64,000 nt of DNA, from positions 1-64,000 of the forward strand of contig JAAXCX010000007.1 in assembly GCA_013036105.1 (NCBI GenBank). Direction: 5' to 3'. The notes beneath the pieces are model-generated. The model was not told the origin of the DNA, ran no database searches, and saw only the letters and a program-made list of their open reading frames with translations. The translations under genes were made by a program, and so were the position numbers. The DNA is from Vulcanimicrobiota bacterium. Lineage in GTDB: Bacteria > Vulcanimicrobiota > Vulcanimicrobiia > Vulcanimicrobiales > Vulcanimicrobiaceae. Position 1 is the first letter of the stretch. Each line of letters begins with the position of its first letter. Below, one piece after another: positions 58,019 to 64,000 of the stretch.

Positions 58019-60130
58019 CTATTTGGGAGGCTGTTCGGAGCCGCCTGCCAGCGTCAGCCGCACGTTGCGGATGCCCACCGAGCCTGCAGCGGTTACCGGA
58101 TTCTCCGAACCGACGCGATCGATCGCATAGATCGCCTTGAGCGTAAGCGGTTGCGCCAGAGCCGGCGGAAACCGAAACTGCACGCGCCGCCATCCATGCC
58201 AGTCAATATGTGCGATCGTGTACATAAACCGCTCGTTGATCGCGTTGTTGACGGCAATGCGAAGCGCTTCACCGTTTCCGTCGCCGTTCACCTCGGCGCT
58301 GATCGCGAGCACGCGCTGCGGCAAAGGGATCGAGGCGTTTGCGTACGCCGCGCGTTCGGTACCGGTGAAATCGTAGCTCAGTATCAGGCAATCTTTGCAC
58401 GCTGGATCCGGATCGGGAACGAGTTGCCCCGGGCCGCCGCGCGGCGCGCTTGCAAACACTGCCGATGCGAGAGAAAGCGGGGCTTCGTGTTCGCCAACCA
58501 TGATTTGTTGCGTCGCGAGTGAGCTCCCAAGCTGCACCGTTACCGTCGCGTCAGTTTTTCCGGCGCGGAAATTCCCCGAGCTGTCGATTGTGCCGCCTTG
58601 CACGCGCCACGGCAATGCAGCCGGCAGCGCGATCGGAAACCCATCGCGATCGAAGGCGAGAATCGAAAGCCGCACGCTGCCGCCGGCAGCAACGACCGGA
58701 TCGCGGGGCGTGATGCGCACGCGCGCAACGGCGGTTGTGACGGCGACCGGTACGTCAAGTCCGAGCTCGCCGCGCCTCACTCGCAAAACGCCGTTGCCTG
58801 CGCGATTTCCCGCCAAGAACGAGTCCGCCGCGAATCTGCCGAGTCCCGCGGGCCGGACATCAACGTGAATCGGCGCGCCGCCGGAGATGGGATGGTCACC
58901 GGGGTCGACCGCTGCTAAATGAATACCCACCCTTGCTCCGGGGAAAGCGCGCACCGCCGGCGGCCACGCGACGACGCGCGACGCAAAACCGGCCAATGCG
59001 TCGCTATAGACGAACAAACCGTCGGCGACGCTGCGTTCGTGTCCGTCGGACGGCGAGTTGAGAACGCTGGGCCCTGGATTTCCTGGTAGACGCGCAACGA
59101 TCGTCGAGCTGCCGCCGCCGTCGAATTGCATTCCCGTTCCGGCGCCGAACGCGATCATGAGCGCAGTGAGTTGCGTTTGCAATACGCCGATCGAAAGATC
59201 GGGCTGCCTGCCGTCAATTTGAAAGAAGAGTAAACGACCGTCGGCGGTAGCCGCTACACCCGAGGCGGGGATGTGCGATGCGAACTCTCCGCCGGAAGGG
59301 CCGTCGGGATCGCTGTACGGCCGTCCGTTCTGCACGAGCAGCGGACCACCGCCGATCGCGGTTTGTACGCCGGCCAGCGTCGCATCAGCATTTGACGCGA
59401 TCGAAATAGCATCACCGGTATTGGGCAGCGGGAACGTGCCGTATGCGGCCGGACCGATCGATAAATAATAGCCGGCCGGTTGAATAACCGAGTTGTCCGC
59501 GATCCCCGTGACGCGGTACGTGGCAAAGGGCGGATCGCCGGTTACCGGCTGCAGCTGCAGTTCGGTAACGTCCGGCGCCGGCCGCAGCGCGCCAAACTCC
59601 GGCATGGTCAGTACGGTTCGTCCGCCCGGCGGCCATTCGTTGAGCGCCGCAATAGGCACGCTTCCCGTTCCGATTTGCGCAACAGGTGCAAGCGTAAACT
59701 CGGCAAAGCGCGGCATCTTGTTCGTACCGATTGCGATCGCCCAACGATGCGAAGGCATGCGTTCCAACCGGCCGTCTTGCACGAGAATGTTGAGCGGCGC
59801 ATTGGTTTGGTTAATGTCGAAGTAATCGCCGTTGATCCCGGCGACGGCGCGGCTGCGCTGCGCCATCGACGAAACCGGCTCGCCTTGCGAAACGACGTGG
59901 TCTTGCGCGAGCATGGCTCCAACGCGGACCGTCGGCTCGTTGAGATCGATCGAAACGACGTGGATCGAAAGCGGACCGTCCGCCGTCAGCATTTCGTAAT
60001 CGCCGTAAGCGACGCCGGGCGCAACTTCGCTGATCGTGGCGGCATCGGTCAAGATGCGCGGGAAAGGTGCGGCCGGATGCGGCGCGTGCGGCAACAGCGT
60101 CGCCAGCGCGATCGCCGCGATCAATGCCAT
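58019..60130 (-). CDS. Secreted phosphodiester glycosidase-like protein (NAGPA/DUF2233)
   Basis: ATG 60130 begins a signal peptide (MALIAAIALATLLPHAPHPA); the longer frame upstream is inside the neighbour. The NAGPA-type domain is in the first half (VAGINGDYFDINQTNAPLN, IQPAGYYLS, AIGGGPLLVQNG, FFQIDGRQPDLSIGV, MQFDGGGSSTIVARLPG). The remaining 340 residues hold beta-sandwich-like repeats with an Ig-like region and a C-terminal carbohydrate-binding-like part (RVQFRFPPALAQPLTLKAIY). The reaction is cleavage of sugar-phosphodiester bonds in characterised relatives; the target here is unknown. Confidence 0.88.
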   Translation of the reverse strand: MALIAAIALATLLPHAPHPAAPFPRILTDAATISEVAPGVAYGDYEMLTADGPLSIHVVSIDLNEPTVRVGAMLAQDHVVSQGEPVSSMAQRSRAVAGINGDYFDINQTNAPLNILVQDGRLERMPSHRWAIAIGTNKMPRFAEFTLAPVAQIGTGSVPIAALNEWPPGGRTVLTMPEFGALRPAPDVTELQLQPVTGDPPFATYRVTGIADNSVIQPAGYYLSIGPAAYGTFPLPNTGDAISIASNADATLAGVQTAIGGGPLLVQNGRPYSDPDGPSGGEFASHIPASGVAATADGRLLFFQIDGRQPDLSIGVLQTQLTALMIAFGAGTGMQFDGGGSSTIVARLPGNPGPSVLNSPSDGHERSVADGLFVYSDALAGFASRVVAWPPAVRAFPGARVGIHLAAVDPGDHPISGGAPIHVDVRPAGLGRFAADSFLAGNRAGNGVLRVRRGELGLDVPVAVTTAVARVRITPRDPVVAAGGSVRLSILAFDRDGFPIALPAALPWRVQGGTIDSSGNFRAGKTDATVTVQLGSSLATQQIMVGEHEAPLSLASAVFASAPRGGPGQLVPDPDPACKDCLILSYDFTGTERAAYANASIPLPQRVLAISAEVNGDGNGEALRIAVNNAINERFMYTIAHIDWHGWRRVQFRFPPALAQPLTLKAIYAIDRVGSENPVTAAGSVGIRNVRLTLAGGSEQPPK

Positions 60131-61332
60131 GTGGCGACGCTGAGCGGATAGCCGCCCGTCGGGAAGGGCGCGCCGCGCACGCGCGACAGCGTAGCGAGCG
60201 AAAAGACGTCGACGCGATCTTCGCGCGCGCACGGAACGTACAGGCGCCCGCCCGAAACGCTCGGACGCCACGGCGTGCCGCACGTGCGCAGCGGAGCGCG
60301 CGCCGGACGCAGCGTCGCTGCATTTAACACGTACACGACGTTGTCGGCTTCGTCGGTCACAAAGACGCGTTTGGTTCGCGGATCGAATGCCGCCCCCAGC
60401 GGAAACTTCAAGTGCGGACTTCGCGCGACCACGGGCGCCGAAGGTCTGTCGAGTGCTATCGCGGCGACATAGCCGCCGCCGGCCGTCATGGACGGACTGA
60501 CGTTCGAGACGACGTAGAGCCGGCGGCTTCGTTCGTCGAGCGCGACGCCGAACGGCCGCTCGGGCGCTGTGATCTTCCGCAGAACCCGCATGGTTTGCGT
60601 ATCCACTTCGGCGATCGAATTATCGTTGACGTTGCCGACGTAGGCGAGGTGCAAGGAGCGATCGAGCGCGATGGCCTCTGCGGTGACCCCCGTTATGACG
60701 CGCGCCACGGTTCCGGCCGGCGTGACGCGCGTGAGCGCACCCTGCCCCTGAACGTCGCGGTCGCTTACGAAAACGTTGCCCGCCGCGTCGACGGCGACTT
60801 CATTCCCAACTTCAACTCCGGAAACGTTCGTGATGCTCCACGGATTGCGATCGATGCGCGTGAGTGTGTCGCCGTCGGTATCGGCCGTGACAATCGATCC
60901 GTTTGGAAGGAATGCGACGTCGGCCGGCGCTCCGGCGATAGCGAAGGTTCCGAGCGCCGCGAACGTGCGCTCGTCGTGCAGCGAGATGCCGCCCCGGTAT
61001 GTTGCAACCGCAATGATATGTTCGGAGACCGGCGGTGGAACCGTGCGTATTGCGGCATAGGCTACGGCGGAGGAAGAAGCTCCGATGATGGTCGTCCAGA
61101 CGGGACGGCTGACTTGCGGCGCGACGAACGTATCGCGATCGATCTTACCCGGTCCCAAAATGGTCAGCGTGAACGGACCGCTCACGCCTTCGGCCGACAC
61201 GCGCACGCGGCTGCCGGCGAAATACGATCCGGCGGGCACGTGCAAGCGAAACGTGCCGGGCGGCCGCACCGCGCGGTACGGCGCCGTTCCGAGCAGAAAC
61301 AGGAAAGCGAGCGCGCTAACGCGCGTGAGCAT
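60121..61332 (-). CDS. Secreted beta-propeller (NHL/YVTN-like) protein
   Basis: From ATG 61332 (overlapping the nitrilase end by 17 bases) the signal peptide MLTRVSALAFLFLLGTAP leads into about 400 residues. A small N-terminal beta domain is followed by about six propeller blades: VAFLPNGSIVTADTDGDTLT, VAVDAAGNVFVSDRDVQGQG, IAEVDTQTMRVLRKI, GVALDERSRRLYVVSNVSPS and FDPRTKRVFVTDEADNVVYV. No catalytic motif. It is likely a surface or periplasmic binding protein, co-expressed with the downstream glycosidase by a ten-base overlap. Confidence 0.85.
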   Translation of the reverse strand: MLTRVSALAFLFLLGTAPYRAVRPPGTFRLHVPAGSYFAGSRVRVSAEGVSGPFTLTILGPGKIDRDTFVAPQVSRPVWTTIIGASSSAVAYAAIRTVPPPVSEHIIAVATYRGGISLHDERTFAALGTFAIAGAPADVAFLPNGSIVTADTDGDTLTRIDRNPWSITNVSGVEVGNEVAVDAAGNVFVSDRDVQGQGALTRVTPAGTVARVITGVTAEAIALDRSLHLAYVGNVNDNSIAEVDTQTMRVLRKITAPERPFGVALDERSRRLYVVSNVSPSMTAGGGYVAAIALDRPSAPVVARSPHLKFPLGAAFDPRTKRVFVTDEADNVVYVLNAATLRPARAPLRTCGTPWRPSVSGGRLYVPCAREDRVDVFSLATLSRVRGAPFPTGGYPLSVATWH

Positions 61333-62608
61333 GTGCACGTTCGAGTCCGGCGAGAACGTCGGTCCCCGGAGCGACCAGCGTCTGCGACGTTCGCGCGGGG
61401 TCGAACGTAAAGCTCGCGACTTTGTAATCGCCATACGTACCGCAAACGATCTGGCCGTCGGGATCGACGGCATACGCGCGCCCGGCTTTTGCGTCGAAGA
61501 CGACGACGTACATGCGCAGCTCGATCGCCCGCGCTCGCGCAAAAGCGATTTGCCAGCCATCGTCACTTTGCGTTGTCCACGCCACCAAATCCACCCCGGC
61601 AAGCCTGTACGCCGCGAGGCCGCCGGGATCAAAGACGGCGTCATCGTCGACGCAGGCGGCGTGCCCGGCAGCCGTCGCCGGCGTGAGCATCGCATCAGCT
61701 TCCAAAATGCCCCGCACGTCATCGTCGCCGGCGAACGATTCGTCGATCGAAATCGCCAGCCGCGCCGAGCGCGTTTTGCGCGCTGCGTGCGCGGGCACGC
61801 GCAATTCGCTTGCGCGTTGCGGTCGCCCGCCGCCAATTTCAATCTCGGCCAAGACGATCTCGGGTTCGGTTTCGGATGCGATTGCCGACACTTGCCCGCC
61901 GGCGGAGACGATCTGGCTTTTTCCGCAGTACGCCACGCACTCCAACTCGACGCCGCATTTGTTGGCGGCGATGAACGGAACGCCGTTCTCACGTGCGCGC
62001 ACGCGGGCCAGCAGATCGGCTTGGATGTTTTCTAAGTTTCCGGGATCGCGGCCGCTGGTCACCCAGGCGGTCGGCATCACCAATATCTCGGCGCCGCGAT
62101 CGACGAGCGTCCGCGCGATGGTCGGAATCCGGCCATCGGCGCAGATCAGCACTCCTAAGTTACCGAGCGACGTCCGAACCGGCGCCAATTGTTCGGCCGG
62201 CGCAAACCATTGGCGGTCGAAATGCCAAAGGAAATGCTTGTCGGCGCTTCCCGCGACTTCTCCGCCGGTATCGAAGACGATGGCGCTGTTGTAGACGCGG
62301 CCTTCGTGCGCGCGCGCGGCGCCGGCGACGAGCACGATCTTCAGATCGCGCGCCAAACTGCCGCATTCGGCTAACGCCTCTGCGATTTCACGGCCATCAA
62401 ACGGACGGCGGCCGAGCACGTAGGCCGGGAGCGTTCCCTCCGGAAGCACGACCAGGTGCGCGCCCGCGTGGGCGGCGTCGCGGATGCGCTGCGCGATCGT
62501 TGGCCACACGCGCGGCAGCGATGCGCGATCGTGAGCTAAGAGTTGGATCGCTGAAACCTTAAAAACGCGGCGGTTCACTGCTGCAAGGGTGTTTGCAGCC
62601 GTGGCCAC
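61316..62608 (-). CDS. Nitrilase-superfamily amidohydrolase with second, degenerate C-terminal copy
   Basis: The first domain has the Glu-Lys-Cys triad: E57 in LVVLPEGTLPAY, K124 in SADKHFLWHF and C156 in LGVLICADGRIPTIA. At 430 residues it is far longer than a single nitrilase (about 280). Residues about 300-425 resemble the C-terminal half of another nitrilase domain (AGVDLVAWTTQSDDGWQIAF, ARAIELRMYVVVFDAKAGRA, DPDGQIVC) but lack the catalytic residues. Probably cleaves a carbon-nitrogen amide bond; substrate unknown. Confidence 0.88.
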   Translation of the reverse strand: MATAANTLAAVNRRVFKVSAIQLLAHDRASLPRVWPTIAQRIRDAAHAGAHLVVLPEGTLPAYVLGRRPFDGREIAEALAECGSLARDLKIVLVAGAARAHEGRVYNSAIVFDTGGEVAGSADKHFLWHFDRQWFAPAEQLAPVRTSLGNLGVLICADGRIPTIARTLVDRGAEILVMPTAWVTSGRDPGNLENIQADLLARVRARENGVPFIAANKCGVELECVAYCGKSQIVSAGGQVSAIASETEPEIVLAEIEIGGGRPQRASELRVPAHAARKTRSARLAISIDESFAGDDDVRGILEADAMLTPATAAGHAACVDDDAVFDPGGLAAYRLAGVDLVAWTTQSDDGWQIAFARARAIELRMYVVVFDAKAGRAYAVDPDGQIVCGTYGDYKVASFTFDPARTSQTLVAPGTDVLAGLERAHAHAR

Positions 62609-62701
62609 CCTTCCTGTTCGCTCGGAGAGGAACGCAAGCGACTAATAGCGGGACAATCCGCGGCCGAAGTGTAGTGTGGGGAGAGAAAAAGGAGCGGCGC
62701 T

Positions 62702-63163
62702 ATGCGCTTACATCGCTTTCTCTTTGTCGTAACAGCCTTGTCGCTGTTGGCGTTCAGCGCGCCGCAGCCGGCATTTTCGGCCACGCATGTAGCGATGGCT
62801 AAATTTACGTCGCGAGTCGCACCGGCCGACGAGTACTTCGGCCGTCTGAAGATGAGCATTCTCGGCATCCGCAACGAACTGCGCGACCTCGACCAGCGCT
62901 TGACCTATTCGCCCGACGGCGGCGCCAGCTCGCTCGGAACTGCGCTCTTCGTTGAAAACGCCATCCGCGATTGGGAAGCCAAATATCCGGCCGATCCGTG
63001 GCTCGCACGCAGCGTGTACCAACTCACGCACGTGTACGCGAAGATCCACACCGAAGAAGGTCACCAGCGGGCCGTGAGCGCGCTGCACTGGCTGACCTCT
63101 CGCTATTCCGGCTCGCCGTTTTGCAACGTCGCGCAAACTGAGGTGGGAAGCGCTCTGAAGTAA
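62702..63163 (+). CDS. Secreted protein of DEYFGRLK family, copy 1
   Basis: The signal peptide (1-26, ending PAFSA) precedes a helical mature protein of about 125 residues with APADEYFGRLKMSILGIRNE, then DWEAKYPADPWLARSVYQLT and a C-terminal helix ending VGSALK. The aaggag site seven bases before the ATG is strong. The next gene encodes a clear paralogue with the same DEYFGRLK and KYPxDPxLARS motifs. The repeated helical layout recalls TPR-like proteins. Unknown function. Confidence 0.75.
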   Translation: MRLHRFLFVVTALSLLAFSAPQPAFSATHVAMAKFTSRVAPADEYFGRLKMSILGIRNELRDLDQRLTYSPDGGASSLGTALFVENAIRDWEAKYPADPWLARSVYQLTHVYAKIHTEEGHQRAVSALHWLTSRYSGSPFCNVAQTEVGSALK

Positions 63164-63180
63164 GCGAACCCTGGCCGGTG

Positions 63181-64000
63181 ATGAAGAGCCGCTCTACCAC
63201 CATATCTCTCTTAGCTGCCGCAGCGGCAGCGTGCGTTCTCGGTTCCGTGGCAGCGGCGCCGACGTCGAAACCGCCGGCGAAACCGGCCCCCAAAGGGCCG
63301 AAGCCACCGGCGGTTTCGAAATTCAGGCAGCGCCAACTCGAGATGATGAGAGTCTCGGCGCCGGGGGACGAATATTTCGGGCGGCTCAAATTGAGCTACC
63401 TCGGAATCAACAACACGTTCCGCGACGAATCCATTCGCGCCGGCGCGTACACCACCGATTCACACATCATTTCACAGGTTGATTTCGCGGAAGACGCGTT
63501 ACGCGGCTGGTCCAACAAGTATCCGAAAGACCCTCAGCTCGCCCGTTCGTATTTTCTCGCGTATGCGATGTACCGCAAAATTTGGACGCAACCCGGGCAA
63601 AGCAAGGCCTGGCAGTATCTGCACATCATCGAACAGCGCTTTCCATCGACCTATTTCGGCAAGCTGGTGAACAAAGATCTCACCGGATTCACCGAGCATT
63701 ACTTCATGGAGCCGCAGCCGTGTCCGTCTCCCCAGCCGACGCTCTCGCCGGGCGCGCGCCGGCCGCCGCCGACGCCAAGCCCCACGCCCTCGCCCGAACC
63801 GACCGCATCGCCGAGCCCCGCGCCCGGGCAGCCGGCGGTAGAAGTTCTGCCGGTTCCCTGCTACACGCCGACTCCGCCGACGCCGTCGCCAACGCCGGTA
63901 CCGATCCCGACGATCGCACCTAGCGCGTTACCGACACAGCTACCCAGCGGCTTGGTAACGCCGACGCCGTTGCCGTCACCCGCTCCGACACGTTCGGCAT
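63181..64000 (+). CDS. Secreted protein of DEYFGRLK family, copy 2 (cut by window edge)
   Basis: The frame starts at ATG 63181 with a signal-like segment (TTISLLAAAAAACVLGSVAA), a Lys/Pro linker, then APGDEYFGRLKLSYLGINNT, GWSNKYPKDPQLARSYFLAY and WQYLHIIEQRFPSTYFG. From about residue 180 a Pro/Thr/Ser-rich tail (TPSPTPSPEPTASPSPAPGQ and similar) runs open to the last base. The stop lies beyond the window. Its core aligns with the upstream gene, so the two are a tandem pair. The long tail may span the cell wall or be O-glycosylated. Confidence 0.78.
   Translation, partial: MKSRSTTISLLAAAAAACVLGSVAAAPTSKPPAKPAPKGPKPPAVSKFRQRQLEMMRVSAPGDEYFGRLKLSYLGINNTFRDESIRAGAYTTDSHIISQVDFAEDALRGWSNKYPKDPQLARSYFLAYAMYRKIWTQPGQSKAWQYLHIIEQRFPSTYFGKLVNKDLTGFTEHYFMEPQPCPSPQPTLSPGARRPPPTPSPTPSPEPTASPSPAPGQPAVEVLPVPCYTPTPPTPSPTPVPIPTIAPSALPTQLPSGLVTPTPLPSPAPTRSA

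Noticed and set aside
1-64000. tRNA, rRNA, insertion sequence, prophage or CRISPR array
   Set aside because: I found no cloverleaf-like sequence, rRNA signature, transposase or integrase frame, or regular repeat array while reading both strands. A dedicated RNA search could still find a small RNA.

Overview
The window is GC-rich, gene-dense bacterial chromosome with short intergenic gaps, many 1-17 nt start/stop overlaps and frequent GTG or TTG starts. About 67 protein-coding genes can be supported. I see no tRNA, rRNA, CRISPR array, insertion sequence or phage module. The gene content fits a deep-branching, soil-type heterotroph: futalosine-route menaquinone genes, glycolate oxidase subunits, a branched-chain/2-oxoacid dehydrogenase cluster, ETF:quinone oxidoreductase, SUF iron-sulfur assembly and queuosine synthesis. 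The overall style recalls Candidatus Eremiobacterota (WPS-2/Vulcanimicrobiota). That placement is inference and needs a marker-gene tree.

Region by region. 1-4 kb: an HTH-metallo-beta-lactamase fusion, thioredoxin reductase, and a two-gene winged-helix/nucleotidyltransferase module (toxin-antitoxin-like) with a well-defined operator-promoter. 4-11 kb: a minus-strand run with an SDR epimerase, GlcE, GlcD, a NamZ-type muramidase, MqnD, MqnB, QueE and QueD. 11-16.6 kb: GNAT and VOC proteins, then E2, E1-beta and two tandem E1-alpha genes. 16.6-18.3 kb: two members of a secreted TonB-C-like family. 18.3-30.7 kb: NAD(P)H/FAD oxidoreductase, SixA, beta-CASP nuclease, LOG protein, ETF-QO, ThiS/ThiG, a double-RCK potassium channel, a phosphoesterase, an MFS carrier and a Bcp-type peroxiredoxin whose catalytic codon is TGA. 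30.7-37.2 kb: PyrE, an oligopeptide-type binding lipoprotein, an EF-G paralogue, a PHP phosphoesterase with a histone-like tail, and Pcp. 37.2-39.4 kb: an ECF sigma factor coupled to a zinc-finger anti-sigma/DNA alkyltransferase fusion. 39.6-42.9 kb: secreted proteins and a GH125 mannosidase. 42.9-47.6 kb: sufU-sufS-sufD-sufC, divergent from a SufR-like repressor and a second scaffold protein. 47.7-50.6 kb: four more members of the TonB-C-like family, the first of them internally deleted. 50.6-58 kb: ThpR, MBL hydrolase, flavin reductase, O-methyltransferase, FolD, TlpA-like protein, TldE and TldD. 58-64 kb: phosphodiester glycosidase, beta-propeller, nitrilase and a pair of secreted paralogues, the last cut by the window edge.

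The most noteworthy observations are: (1) a probable selenocysteine peroxiredoxin, with an in-frame TGA exactly at the peroxidatic position and a SECIS-like hairpin right after it; (2) an ECF sigma factor followed by a soluble ZAS-zinc-finger/O6-alkylguanine alkyltransferase fusion, which suggests an alkylation-sensing anti-sigma switch; (3) an expanded secreted four-cysteine TonB-C-like family at two loci; (4) the nucleotidyltransferase module with twin 16-bp operators and a leaderless transcript; (5) a 154-bp nested palindromic element between bcp and pyrE; (6) a dispersed palindromic repeat family confined to intergenic gaps; (7) a PHP enzyme whose metal-binding HxH is recovered only if translation starts at CTG.
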